A stretch of DNA of 64,000 nt from Anaerovibrio sp. RM50 (GTDB lineage Bacteria; Bacillota; Negativicutes; Selenomonadales; Selenomonadaceae), in NCBI RefSeq assembly GCF_000622005.1, contig NZ_JHWV01000007.1:1-64000 (forward strand), given 5' to 3'. Of the stretch, positions 1 to 7,828 are shown piece after piece. The stretch's first letter is position 1. Every line of letters begins with the position of its first letter. Below the pieces are notes generated by a model. It saw nothing but the letters and a program-made list of their open reading frames with translations. It had not been told where the DNA came from and did not search any database. The translations under genes were made by a program, and so were the position numbers.

Positions 1-6
1 TGTAGA

Positions 7-52
7 GACCCCCATAAGTTAGACTAAGTAATCTAACTTATGGGGGTCTTTT
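7..52 (+). terminator. Terminator-like hairpin at left IS end
   Basis: The left inverted repeat is followed by its own inverted copy: a perfect 17-bp stem (7-23 with 32-48) separated by 8 nt and followed by TTTTT just before the orfA start. It resembles a rho-independent terminator and would block outside transcription entering the transposase gene. A role in masking the orfA start is an inference. Confidence 0.6.
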
Positions 53-53
53 T

Positions 54-611
54 ATGGCAAAATACAGTGTTGAATTCAAATTGAAGATAGTTCAGGAATA
101 TTTGAAAGGGGATATCGGATACCATGCTTTAGCCCACAAATATGGTATACCTGACAAAAAACGTATTCAATTTTGGGTTGCAAAATATCGGGTAATGGGG
201 GAAAAAGGACTTCAACGGTCAAGAAAAAATGAAACATATTCTTTCCAATTCAAGTTACATGCTGTAGAGTTATATTTAAGTACAGAGATGTCTTACCAAG
301 ATTTAGCACTTCAACTTAAATTAAAATCTGACGGGATTTTAGTAAACTGGGTTCGACGCTATCGTGCTGTTGGTATAGAAGGTCTCAAACCGCAACGGAA
401 AGGCAGGCGGCCAAAGGTGCCAGACAAAACCAGCATTACACCTGAATGTAATATTAATCAAGATGAGAGACTTAAGCAGCTAGAAGAAGAAAATCTCAAG
501 CTACGCATTGAGGTAGCCTATTTAAAAGAACTGAGGAGATTGCGCCTGGAGCAAGAGGCGCAGAAGCGCAAGCAAGGATCGCCCACAGTCTCCGAGGATC
601 ATTCAAATTAA
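54..611 (+). CDS. IS3-family transposase OrfA
   Basis: A 185-residue protein with two helix-turn-helix segments in its first 120 residues (each beginning with a pattern like YSxEFKLKIV/YSFQFKLHAV) and a charged, leucine-rich coiled region at about residues 140-170, as in OrfA of IS3 elements. It binds the element ends and is the N-terminal part of the active OrfAB transposase. The gene ends out of frame with orfB. A canonical slippery heptamer, T TTA AAA, lies in the right frame at 521-527; slipping by -1 there joins OrfA to OrfB with no intervening stop. Confidence 0.88.
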   Translation: MAKYSVEFKLKIVQEYLKGDIGYHALAHKYGIPDKKRIQFWVAKYRVMGEKGLQRSRKNETYSFQFKLHAVELYLSTEMSYQDLALQLKLKSDGILVNWVRRYRAVGIEGLKPQRKGRRPKVPDKTSITPECNINQDERLKQLEEENLKLRIEVAYLKELRRLRLEQEAQKRKQGSPTVSEDHSN

Positions 612-652
612 AAGATATCCTTGCAGCTATTAAACTTCCAAAAGCCACCTAT

Positions 653-1453
653 ATGTATTGGCAGAAGCGATTTGACCGGGAAAATCCGGATGCCGAATTA
701 GAGGCAAAAATCAAAGCAATTCGGCAGAGCGACAAGGACTTCGGTTATCGTCGAATTTATGGCAAGCTCCGCCAAGAGGGCTTTTTAGTCAATCATAAGA
801 AGGTCCAACGTCTTGTTCAGAAATTGGGATTACAGGTAAAATCATTTGCCCACAAAAGCCGCAAATATAATTCTTACAAAGGAACTATTGGGCACGTTGC
901 ACCAAATCGGCTACGTCGCCGCTTTGATACATGTATTCCACATCAGAAAATCACCACAGATACCACTGAATTCAAGTATTATGAGATTGACAGCAAAGGG
1001 AATATTATCACTCGCAGAGCATATTTAGATCCGTTTCTTGACCTTTATAATCGTGAAATCATTAGTTTTAGTATCACGAAACGACCATCATCACAAGGTA
1101 TTATGTCTGCTTTAGAGAAAGCAATTGACATTACCAGTGACTGCCCTTACCGTCGGACATTCCATTCAGACCAGGGCTGGCCCTATCAAATGAGAAATTA
1201 TATAGACCGATTAAGAGAAGAACGTATCTTTCAAAGCATGTCTCGCAAGGGAAACTGTCTGGATAATAGCGTGATGGAAAATTTCTTTGGCCTACTAAAA
1301 CAGGAAATCTATTATGGACATACCTATCACAGCTTTGACGAACTGGAACGAGCAATCCGACATTACATCACATACTACAATAAACAAAGAATCAAAGCTA
1401 AGCTGGGATGGCTCAGCCCAGTCGACTACCGTTTACGTCATGCCGCAGCATAA
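653..1453 (+). CDS. IS3-family transposase OrfB (DDE integrase domain)
   Basis: 266 residues as an independent reading from ATG, but the frame is open back to the slippery site at 521-527, so the real product is probably the OrfAB fusion. It has the HTH_21 region (around FGYRRIYGKL) and an rve integrase core. The DDE residues are visible: D in TTDTTEFKY (about residue 103), D in HSDQGWPYQ (about 168) and E in NSVMENFFG (about 204). The frame appears intact, so the element may be active. Confidence 0.9.
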   Translation: MYWQKRFDRENPDAELEAKIKAIRQSDKDFGYRRIYGKLRQEGFLVNHKKVQRLVQKLGLQVKSFAHKSRKYNSYKGTIGHVAPNRLRRRFDTCIPHQKITTDTTEFKYYEIDSKGNIITRRAYLDPFLDLYNREIISFSITKRPSSQGIMSALEKAIDITSDCPYRRTFHSDQGWPYQMRNYIDRLREERIFQSMSRKGNCLDNSVMENFFGLLKQEIYYGHTYHSFDELERAIRHYITYYNKQRIKAKLGWLSPVDYRLRHAAA

Positions 1454-1455
1454 AA

Positions 1456-1487
1456 AACGGTAGCAGCAAATAATTGCTACTACCGTT
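1456..1487 (+). other. Hairpin after transposase gene
   Basis: AACGGTAG pairs with CTACCGTT, and the pairing continues for five more base pairs after one mismatch. It lies just after the orfB stop and inside the right end. It lacks a T run, so it is not a standard terminator. Confidence 0.5.
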
Positions 1488-1567
1488 AAGGTCTAACTTT
1501 ATGGGGTCACTACACGGGGCAGCTCCGTGTTTTCAATAATACCAAGAGTCTACTATTCTGTATCTTC

Positions 1568-1740
1568 CTATATATGATATGTAAAGTTAATGCTGCTTGT
1601 ATTTCCTCTGCGGTCATAATCAGAGGAAACACTTCCCCAATCATATTCCTTACTGCCAGTTATGCCATACCCCTTTAGTATTTCATCATGAAATTCTTTT
1701 CTTTTAATTTCCTTTTCTTTAATATTTGTTTGGAGAAATT
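1568..1740 (-). pseudogene. C-terminal fragment of an unrecognised protein
   Basis: An open stretch of about 57 codons on the minus strand with no start codon, ending in SSINFTYHI and a stop. Its composition (KEFHDEILKGYG, YDWGSVSSDYDR) looks like real coding sequence, but the 5' part is missing; a stop codon lies directly before it, at the edge of the 38-bp repeat. I do not recognise the family. Confidence 0.35.
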
Positions 1741-1766
1741 ATATCATTATATGGCAGCTCTTACCA
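1729..1766. repeat. 38-bp dispersed repeat, copy 1
   Basis: TTTGGAGAAATTATATCATT and the next 18 bases recur at 3077-3114 with two mismatches. On the minus strand it contains a GATATAAT -10-like box, so it may be a duplicated promoter fragment. Confidence 0.6.
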
Positions 1767-1883
1767 ATAATTTGAATTTCGATAATTTGCGCCAGGTAAC
1801 TTTCTTATGGTAGAATATCCGCATATTAGAATACTTACTTACACTATTTCCCGTGGGGTGCCAGAGCCTTACGGGGGAAAGGG

Positions 1884-1914
1884 CCGGTCTATGGACTGGC
1901 TTTTTTTCTTTTAC
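1884..1914 (+). terminator. Intrinsic terminator-like hairpin
   Basis: GCCGGTC and GACTGGC pair around a four-base loop, followed by seven T. It lies just beyond the 3' end of the minus-strand HAD gene, and only its plus-strand T run is strong. Confidence 0.5.
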
Positions 1915-2405
1915 TTTCCCCCAAAGAAATTCATAATCCTCTGCCAACCGGATTTATCACTGTTTATCAGCTTTTTGACATCTTCCTTGTTGAAGCCTCT
2001 GGAGGCGTTGGTGTAGTAAATATTTATCTCCGGGGCGGTTTTAAACAGGGATTTGTCATCATCAAAAACAATATAATCCCTGATATTATGGGCCTTGCAG
2101 TAATTCAGTACGCTCCGCCCCCTGTCCAGCTGGTCAAGCTCCTCAGTCTTATCCAATATGCGAATTTTCTCAGGGGCCATGGCGTGAATTAACTCCTTTA
2201 TATACACTGCATGAATTCCGTCACTATTGAAGCCAGTTTTCCAAGAAGAAGTAAGAACAATGCCCACCTCATGGTTATGTTTCTCGTTAAGATAGGCCAT
2301 ATATTCAAGAAAGCAGCTGATACATTTGCTATTTAAGGTGAATGGGCGTTTCCAGTCCATTTCCGTATTCAGCACCCCGTCCACATCCAGAAATATGTAA
2401 AACAT
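1911..2405 (-). CDS. HAD-superfamily hydrolase-like protein
   Basis: About 164 residues, probably cytoplasmic. The N-terminus FLDVDGVLNTE carries HAD motif I (DxDG), VLTSSW is a motif II-like serine/threonine segment, and IVFDDDKSLF is an acidic motif IV-like segment. This fits small HAD proteins of the Swiss-army-knife RNA-repair-associated type, but the substrate cannot be told. I chose the ATG at 2405 because AAGGA lies 8 bases upstream; a longer reading from 2435 adds a charged leader without a better ribosome site. It follows the membrane methyltransferase gene on the same strand by about 40 bases and may be cotranscribed with it. Confidence 0.65.
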   Translation of the reverse strand: MFYIFLDVDGVLNTEMDWKRPFTLNSKCISCFLEYMAYLNEKHNHEVGIVLTSSWKTGFNSDGIHAVYIKELIHAMAPEKIRILDKTEELDQLDRGRSVLNYCKAHNIRDYIVFDDDKSLFKTAPEINIYYTNASRGFNKEDVKKLINSDKSGWQRIMNFFGGK

Positions 2406-2447
2406 AAAATCACAATCCTTCTTTTTATCCCGCATATAATATGGACA

Positions 2448-2939
2448 TTATTTTACCCTGCGCTTACCGTGAAAATCAGGCAGCCACATGGGAACACTGT
2501 CCCTGTATACGATGTAATCCTGACCAAAGCGTTTTATTAGCCTCTTTTCCTCTACAGTCTTAAAGTATATACAATTGACAACGAAAAAGATAAGCGTATA
2601 TATAAAAATACAACTACTGCTAAAAAGGAGCGCTTCTGATAAAAGAATACACAGGATTCCTAATAGCATAGGATTACGAACTCTTTTATAGGGTCCCTTA
2701 ATGATGAGTCGTTTAGGCGGCGCTAACGGCGAAAGGGTTCCCTGGCCTACCTTATGGAAAAGCAACGTGGTTTTGATAAATAAGCCCAAGCCACCACAGA
2801 ATAATATAACGCCTAAAACGATTTGTGAAATTGATGGAATGCACCACTGATAATCTGTATACCATAACAACAGGGTCGGTATTATGACTGTTACGTTAAA
2901 AGGCAATAATAGAATTGCCGTTAGCCAAGATTTTTTCAT
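2448..2939 (-). CDS. Membrane isoprenylcysteine/phospholipid methyltransferase-like protein
   Basis: 163 residues with about four hydrophobic segments (near 8-28, 37-55, 88-105, 108-130). The segment GPYKRVRNPMLLG followed by a C-terminal EEKRLIKRFGQDY is the hallmark of the ICMT/PEMT-type membrane methyltransferases, which use S-adenosylmethionine at the membrane face. The bacterial substrate of this subgroup is unknown. AGGATA lies 9 bases before the ATG. The HAD-like gene lies directly downstream. Confidence 0.75.
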   Translation of the reverse strand: MKKSWLTAILLLPFNVTVIIPTLLLWYTDYQWCIPSISQIVLGVILFCGGLGLFIKTTLLFHKVGQGTLSPLAPPKRLIIKGPYKRVRNPMLLGILCILLSEALLFSSSCIFIYTLIFFVVNCIYFKTVEEKRLIKRFGQDYIVYRDSVPMWLPDFHGKRRVK

Positions 2940-3076
2940 ACAGCATTATCCTATCTGGAATTAAACAACACGTCCTAATCGCTGACAGCCTCTTTCTTGT
3001 AATAATTCTTGCCAAATCAAAGCTGGTTGAGTTGAACGACCCTCCATAAAAATTACAACCTAAAACATCCGATTTC

Positions 3077-3114
3077 TTTGGAGAAATTATATCATTCTAT
3101 GGCAGTTCTTACCA
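3077..3114. repeat. 38-bp dispersed repeat, copy 2
   Basis: Second copy of the repeat at 1729-1766, two mismatches. On the minus strand a short open frame begins about 40 bases further on (MEGRSTQPALIW..., 28 codons), too short to assign. Confidence 0.6.
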
Positions 3115-3246
3115 TTGCTTTATTTGGGGGCAGCGAGCTGTGTTTTGTTGGTTGCTTCCTTTATCCTCCTTTTTTATTATTTATTTATCTCCAGTTTAGA
3201 TTTAAGCCTTATAATATACACAGTAATTAATGAAAGGGGTATCTCC

Positions 3247-3549
3247 ATGAAGAAGAATTATTGGCTGGATTGGATACTATTTATAAGCGGATTGATTTGC
3301 ATTGTTACTGGATTAATGCTGGATTTCCACCTTATTTCCGGTGGCAGGGAAGCAAGACTCTTTTACAGACACATACATACTTACAGCGATTATATTATGG
3401 GCGTTGGGCTACTATTGCATTTAATATGGCACAAGGACTGGATTTCCATGGCCACAAAAAGATTTTGGGCCGTAAAAATGCCCCTGCTCAGGACTCGGAA
3501 ACAGTCTAAAACAAGGGCTGGAGCATTTTATAGCAGAACAGACCATTAA
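3247..3549 (+). CDS. DUF4405-type small membrane protein
   Basis: 100 residues. Two hydrophobic segments (about 8-28 and 45-62) and several histidines placed as in the DUF4405 family: one in LDFH, two in RHIH and two in LLHLIWH. The family resembles the haem-binding half of cytochrome b proteins, so a membrane electron-transfer role is possible but not shown. The ATG at 3247 is preceded by GAAAGGGG; the open frame extends further upstream without a good ribosome site. It stands alone, with remnants on both sides. Confidence 0.6.
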   Translation: MKKNYWLDWILFISGLICIVTGLMLDFHLISGGREARLFYRHIHTYSDYIMGVGLLLHLIWHKDWISMATKRFWAVKMPLLRTRKQSKTRAGAFYSRTDH

Positions 3550-3617
3550 AATTGTACAGACCCATAAGAAAATGTAAGAAAGAAAATATGAGAAGAAAAG
3601 AGCATAGTAAAAGGAGC

Positions 3618-3786
3618 AAATCAAAATCTTCCAGCCGTTTTGTCAACTTCTCATCATTCATTTTTATCCCCCCTGTGTTATTTTTTGTGATTTAAATTCT
3701 TCCTGTTCTTTATATCCATGAGAGGATAAAAGTGTTATCTCTTTTACCTTTCTGCAAAAAATTTGGTTTTCCTGCAAAAAAGGAGC
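3618..3786 (-). pseudogene. Truncated copy of the small leader-peptide gene (8418-8642)
   Basis: About 165 bases nearly identical to 8599-8768. It includes the upstream region, the ribosome site and the first 14 codons (MNDEKLTKRLEDFD) of the 74-residue precursor, read on the minus strand from 3661. After codon 14 the sequence diverges into an unrelated hydrophobic frame, so the gene is cut off. A hairpin followed by TTTTTT (minus strand, near 3780-3805) lies just upstream. Confidence 0.75.
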
Positions 3787-3983
3787 AGTCCATAATGAAC
3801 TGCCCTCGTAGAAGTTTGTATTTGCTTATTATTAGCTGTTTGGCCTATCATTTGCAATCAGCAACTGGGCCGGTAGAGCCACCGATCAAAGCACAAAATC
3901 CCTTTTTCCCGTTTTTCTTTGCTGTACCAATACTATATACATACGATTAGGTATATAGTCCATAACAAGATTATTTTTCTATT

Positions 3984-4012
3984 TTGCTTTACCTACGGAA
4001 TGATTATATAAT
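3984..4012 (+). promoter_or_regulatory. Sigma-70 type promoter for the DMT transporter
   Basis: TTGCTT at 3984-3989 and a perfect TATAAT at 4007-4012 with a 17-base spacer, 136 bases before the start codon. Confidence 0.6.
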
Positions 4013-4147
4013 GAAGAATTTACTTAGCAAAATAAACATCTATGGTCTATAACTGAACAACCAGATTTTCCGGTTTACTATCTGGTTTGCAATAGCAAGC
4101 TACAATGGCTATGTCACTAATAATAAAATTTTTTAGAAGGATATAAA

Positions 4148-5035
4148 ATGAATAAACTAAATAACTTAAGCGTCAATGGAGCAACCATATTGATGGCTGC
4201 ATTGGTAATCGCCAGGGGAACATCCTTCATGTTCTCCAAGCTTCTTCTAACAGACATGGGGCCACTAAGCCTGTTAGGAATAAGATTTTTATTGGCTTTT
4301 ATTATTATATTCACGATATTTTTCAGATATATAAATAAAGCTGTAAAAAAAGACTCAACTGTCATACGAATAAGTGTAATCTTGGGAGTAATTAATTTTT
4401 TGTGTATGGCATCAGAATTGATTGGCCTGCAATATACTACCTCCTCCACCTGTGCCTTTATTGAAAATTCAGCAATAGTAATTGTTCCTGTCATGGAAGC
4501 CTTTTTGCTTCGCAGAGCCCCTTCATGGCAGATTATTGTATGTAGCATTGTTACAATGGTTGGTATTGCACTGATTACCATAGGAAGTGGATTTGATGGT
4601 TTTGGCATAGGTGAATTTTTATGTGTAATTGCTGCCCTGACCTTTGCCATAGCGATTATTATCAATGGCCGAAGCTCCAGAGCACACGATTCTTTTACAA
4701 TAGGCCTATTAAGCGTTGGCACAATGGGTTTTATGGCAATAACAGCTGCCCTTGTTTTTGAGTCCCCGCATCTTCCGAATACTTCGGAACAATGGATGAT
4801 GCTGATGATGCTTGTACTGGTATGCACCTGTCTGGGTTTTGTTCTTCAGCCGGTAGCGCAGAGTCGTATCAGTATTCAAATGGCAGGGGTAATGTTCGGA
4901 CTAAATCCCCTTACCGCAGCTGTCCTGGGATGGATTTTTATGGGCGAAGCCTTAGGTACTGCTGGAGTAATTGGCGGTCTGCTGATTATAGTCGGTATAG
5001 TTGGCATCAGCTTACGAGACAAAGCTTATAGTTAA
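4148..5035 (+). CDS. DMT-superfamily (EamA) transporter
   Basis: 295 residues, about ten hydrophobic segments arranged as two EamA repeats (residues about 10-140 and 150-288). The first repeat ends with TTSSTCAFIENSAIVIVPVMEAFLLRR and the second with ISIQMAGVMFGLNPLTAAVLGWIFMGE, the conserved pattern of drug/metabolite exporters. It sits in the cytoplasmic membrane; the substrate is unknown, with amino acids or metabolites usual for the family. AGAAGGA precedes the ATG by 8 bases. It has its own promoter and terminator, so it is a single-gene unit. Confidence 0.85.
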   Translation: MNKLNNLSVNGATILMAALVIARGTSFMFSKLLLTDMGPLSLLGIRFLLAFIIIFTIFFRYINKAVKKDSTVIRISVILGVINFLCMASELIGLQYTTSSTCAFIENSAIVIVPVMEAFLLRRAPSWQIIVCSIVTMVGIALITIGSGFDGFGIGEFLCVIAALTFAIAIIINGRSSRAHDSFTIGLLSVGTMGFMAITAALVFESPHLPNTSEQWMMLMMLVLVCTCLGFVLQPVAQSRISIQMAGVMFGLNPLTAAVLGWIFMGEALGTAGVIGGLLIIVGIVGISLRDKAYS

Positions 5036-5143
5036 GTATGCTGTTTTATTAGTTTCCCCAATAGCTCTGTATTCGTAAATTTCCGCTATCAGGGCTGACT
5101 AAGGATTTCACCCATTATATGCGTCCATACTGGGCACACCATG

Positions 5144-5190
5144 AAATAAAGCAGAGGCTAGCCACTTAAGGCTAACCTCTGCTTTATTCT
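5144..5190 (+). terminator. Intrinsic terminator after DMT gene
   Basis: AATAAAGCAGAGG pairs with CCTCTGCTTTATT, with an inner TAGCC/GGCTA stem, followed by TTCTT. Because of its AT flanks it may work on both strands. Confidence 0.75.
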
Positions 5191-5252
5191 TCGGGTTCCA
5201 TTGTTGATTATTCTACACCAATGCATTCAGTATTTGGTTCCTTTGATATTCT

Positions 5253-5529
5253 CTATTCACTGTATAGGCGAATGACATTGATAAGCGGTTCTTCGTAGGG
5301 ATGTATAGCTCTAATTGCCTGAATGGTTTGTTTCAATTTATCCTTTTCCACATTTACCTCAACCTTCAATTCATCCTCTTCACATATTGCTCCTATTTCT
5401 CCTATATTCAGAAGTAAGCATATGGTTTGTATCACATAGAAGAACTACAGGTATCTTATATTTTTGAGCAATTTGTTCTGTCAGGCGGACCACCGGGCAG
5501 GCATCGGCGTCAACATAAATATTAGTCAT
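5253..5529 (-). pseudogene. Chimeric remnant: YaiI/YqxD (DUF188) start plus YqfO/NIF3-type tail
   Basis: The minus strand from 5529 encodes MTNIYVDADACPVVRLTEQI and continues to LLCDTNHMLTSEYRR, a clear N-terminus of the DUF188 family (usually about 150 residues), then stops after 49 codons. In another frame, 5253-5424 encodes GEIGAICEEDELKVEV and ends IHPYEEPLINVIRLYSE, matching the PII-like end of YqfO/NIF3 proteins. Two unrelated genes have been cut and joined; neither can be functional. Confidence 0.65.
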
Positions 5530-5531
5530 TT

Positions 5532-6509
5532 CTACTCCACTCGTTCAAATCTATATTGTTGCTCAACCTCAGGATACTTCTTACGGTCCACTTCACTCAT
5601 AAACATATCAAGCGGTCTTGCATTTGCAGGTAACCATTTCAGTAGGAAGGAACGGAAGTTTTGGCTAGCCTGAGTAAGAACTGTAGATTTATCCCAGACA
5701 AGATATACGGTTTGACCAATATCATCGCCTGTGCCTAATGGCTTTGAAATTATATCCGGGTAATTATTCAGTACAGCAGAGTAATCATAGCTAAGGTTTA
5801 TAGCCTGATGCCGAAGAATCAGGTCGGTGATAATCATTTCATCGGCAGTTTCGGCTACAATGTCAACATTTAATCCTGGCAATAGTATATATTTATCAAT
5901 ATTATGTCTGAAACATTGATAGGCCCGCCCCTTGCTGACGATGCGCGCGCCTTCCAGATCCGTATAATCAATTTTTTCTCTGCCGGCCAGCGGATGCTGG
6001 CGATGGAGCCGCGCGCAGTACCGTGAAAAGAACAGTGGTTCAGCTTCGAAACGATTTTTGTCAGCTTCTCCTGTGACAATGGCAAAGTTGCATTGCTTTT
6101 CCAGCACGCCCTTCAAGGCTGCATCATCTGTCGTATCCACAGTGCTGAGAATAATATCTGGGTATGCATGGTGAAAATTCAAAAGGAACTCTGCCCCCAA
6201 GTAAGCCATAATGTGATCAAGCGCATATATAGTCACCACGCTTTTGGATTGGGACGCCAATGTGCTCATGCTCGCAATGCTCCGATATTCTGCCAGCAGC
6301 CGCTGCACATGCGGTAACAGTGCATTGGCATAGTCAGTAGGAACAAGGCCATGCGGATTACGGATAAAGAGCAGCTGCCCTAGTTCTTCCTCCAAAGTCT
6401 TAAGCATCTTACTGACACCTTGCCGCGACACATAGAGCTTATCTGCGGCACTTTGAATATTGCCTTGCCTATATACTTCGAGAAAATATTCCATTTGCTT
6501 CTGATTCAT
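5532..6509 (-). CDS. LysR-type transcriptional regulator
   Basis: 325 residues. The N-terminal winged helix-turn-helix (about 2-60) contains SAADKLYVSRQGVSKMLKTLEEELG, followed by a LysR substrate-binding domain (about 90-300). The effector is unknown. The ATG at 6509 has GGAGGGGGG 9 bases upstream, better than the TTG one codon earlier. It is divergent from the metallo-hydrolase gene, the classical arrangement for a LysR regulator and its target, and a candidate binding site lies between them. Confidence 0.9.
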   Translation of the reverse strand: MNQKQMEYFLEVYRQGNIQSAADKLYVSRQGVSKMLKTLEEELGQLLFIRNPHGLVPTDYANALLPHVQRLLAEYRSIASMSTLASQSKSVVTIYALDHIMAYLGAEFLLNFHHAYPDIILSTVDTTDDAALKGVLEKQCNFAIVTGEADKNRFEAEPLFFSRYCARLHRQHPLAGREKIDYTDLEGARIVSKGRAYQCFRHNIDKYILLPGLNVDIVAETADEMIITDLILRHQAINLSYDYSAVLNNYPDIISKPLGTGDDIGQTVYLVWDKSTVLTQASQNFRSFLLKWLPANARPLDMFMSEVDRKKYPEVEQQYRFERVE

Positions 6510-6535
6510 CAAATCCCCCCTCCTATTATTTTACA

Positions 6536-6552
6536 GCAACCTTTTTATTGCG
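6536..6552. promoter_or_regulatory. Candidate LysR binding site
   Basis: GCAA and TTGC are separated by an A/T-rich 9-base spacer, a T-N11-A type dyad, in the divergent region between the lysR gene and the metallo-hydrolase gene and just upstream of its -35 box. Confidence 0.4.
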
Positions 6553-6573
6553 TCAAAAGAGAATTTCCTTGCT

Positions 6574-6602
6574 TGTTGTACCTCAATATGAGCATTATAC
6601 TA
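6574..6602 (+). promoter_or_regulatory. Promoter of the metallo-hydrolase gene
   Basis: TTGTTG at 6574-6579, 17-base spacer, TATACT at 6597-6602. Confidence 0.5.
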
Positions 6603-6655
6603 GAAGCATAAATTAGATAAAGCAATTCATAGTTTACAAAAAAGGAGACATGACC

Positions 6656-7447
6656 ATGAAATTGACACAAATCCGCAATGCCACCAACCGCCTTGAATAT
6701 GCCGACAAAACTTTCCTGATTGACCCGTGGCTGATGCCCAAGCACCAGTTTTCCTTCGTCGATGTTCCCGGCAAGCCTTATCATGTGCCGGATGAAATGA
6801 AGGAGCATTTGCCTATGCCCTTCTATGACCTTCCCATGCCGATGGAAGAAATACTCGCCGGAATTGATTATTATCTGGTAACGCATATCCATCCCGACCA
6901 CATCGATATGTCCATGGATGGTACTGTGGGCGCACCTTTGGACAAGAATGTGCCTGTAATTTGCCAAAATGAAGCAGATGCCACTGTCTTCAAAAAATCC
7001 GGCTTCCACGATGTGACCGTACTTTCCGACGCAGGCATGCTGTTTGGCCAAGCAAAGCTGACCAAGGTACCAGCTCTCCATGGCACAGTAAATCCCTGTG
7101 GTGATGCAATGGGGATAATGTTTGAAAGCGAAATGGAAAAAAACTTTTATCTAGCCGGTGATACAATATGGTATTCCACAGTAGCCGACTCCTTGAAGCG
7201 TTGGAAACCGGAAGTCGTAGCACTCAACTGCTGTGCCGCCGAGACGGTGGAAAATGGCCGACTAATCATGGATGCCGAAGATGTCCACTGCGTTGCCAAG
7301 ACTGTGCCTAACGCCAGACTGTATCTGACGCATCTGGATAATGTTGCCCATGCCGCACTCACCCGCCATACACTAAAGGGCAACCTTGCCGAACGTAATG
7401 TAACTAATTATGATATGCCAAAGGACGGTCAATCTATAATTTATTGA
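6656..7447 (+). CDS. Metallo-beta-lactamase-fold hydrolase
   Basis: 263 residues. The metal motif THIHPDHID (HxHxDH, about 76-84) is complete; further ligands are likely H in PALHGTV, D in LAGDTIWY and H in THLDNVAH. The family resembles UlaG-like lactonases and related metal-dependent hydrolases; the substrate is unknown. Of two in-frame ATGs, the second (6656) is 8 bases from AAGGAG while the first is only 2 away, so I use 6656. It is probably controlled by the divergent LysR regulator. No membrane segment or signal peptide. Confidence 0.85.
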   Translation: MKLTQIRNATNRLEYADKTFLIDPWLMPKHQFSFVDVPGKPYHVPDEMKEHLPMPFYDLPMPMEEILAGIDYYLVTHIHPDHIDMSMDGTVGAPLDKNVPVICQNEADATVFKKSGFHDVTVLSDAGMLFGQAKLTKVPALHGTVNPCGDAMGIMFESEMEKNFYLAGDTIWYSTVADSLKRWKPEVVALNCCAAETVENGRLIMDAEDVHCVAKTVPNARLYLTHLDNVAHAALTRHTLKGNLAERNVTNYDMPKDGQSIIY

Positions 7448-7828
7448 GGCTTCTACTCAACCTGGAGCAGCTCCAACAAGATTTCATGGGAATTCACCAA
7501 AGCAGGCTGGAAACCATTATCCAGGCACAAGGAAATTGATTTTCAGGTAAAAATGCCAAACTAAAACAGACCGCGAAACCAGTAAAATCAATGATCTCGC
7601 GGTCTGTATTTTTATAATTTCCAATAAGAACAACTTATTGGAATTCTATTACTTTATTTAGCAGTTGCTCAAATGCCTCCATGAATCTCTCGTCATCCTC
7701 GTCTGTCCTCTTACGGGGTCCCTTTATATGGTTTTTATGAGTGGCATTTCTCATTTTCTTTATAAAATGTCTCTTGGCAAGCAGGCCCTCAATATTCTCA
7801 TTGGTATATAACGGTGTTATCTTTCCGT
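7448..7828. other. Remnant-rich spacer
   Basis: On the plus strand, 28 open codons ending ETIIQAQGN and a stop (to about 7543) look like the tail of a lost gene. Then come a strong terminator (7567-7613), a palindrome TTCCAATAAG/CTTATTGGAA around 7620-7644, and a 64-codon open frame without a start on the minus strand (about 7641-7838; GLLAKRHFIKKMRNATHKNH, ending NKVIEFQ). I do not recognise these pieces. Confidence 0.4.
7567..7613 (+). terminator. Intrinsic terminator
   Basis: CAGACCGCGA (7567-7576) pairs with TCGCGGTCTG (7597-7606), followed by TATTTTTAT. Likely ends the metallo-hydrolase transcript. Confidence 0.75.

Larger units (their letters stand above)
1..1514 (+). mobile_element. 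IS3-family insertion sequence, complete
   Basis: The element has imperfect terminal inverted repeats of about 25 bp: left end TGTAGAGACCCCCATAAG at 1-18 and right end, read inward, TGTAGTGACCCCATAAAG ending at 1514. It carries two overlapping-frame genes, orfA and orfB, typical of the IS3 family. The window begins exactly at the left end, so a target duplication cannot be tested. The right junction is followed by a hairpin with a short T run at 1513-1535. Confidence 0.9.
1515..1910. other. Gene-poor stretch with remnants
   Basis: No complete gene. It holds a small hairpin (1513-1535), a coding remnant on the minus strand (1568-1740), one copy of a 38-bp repeat (1729-1766) and a terminator hairpin at 1884-1914. 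Confidence 0.6.
3550..4147. other. Gene-poor stretch
   Basis: Contains a duplicated promoter/leader fragment (3618-3786), a terminator-like hairpin, a short open remnant on the minus strand (3848-3946, ending in CALIGGSTGPVADCK) and the promoter of the DMT gene. No intact gene seen. Confidence 0.5.

Noticed and set aside
1850-1914. Structured G-rich stretch resembling a riboswitch
   Set aside because: It does not match the conserved cores of TPP, SAM, fluoride or guanidine switches that I know; a plain terminator hairpin explains it.
3848-3946. Minus-strand fragment ending CALIGGSTGPVADCK, which looks like a bacteriocin core
   Set aside because: No start codon, only about 33 codons and a stop directly upstream. 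Mentioned as context for the duplicated leader block, not called as a gene.
4117-4827. Long minus-strand frame (236 codons) opposite the DMT transporter
   Set aside because: It lies fully antisense to the well supported DMT gene and has no ribosome site or family motif.
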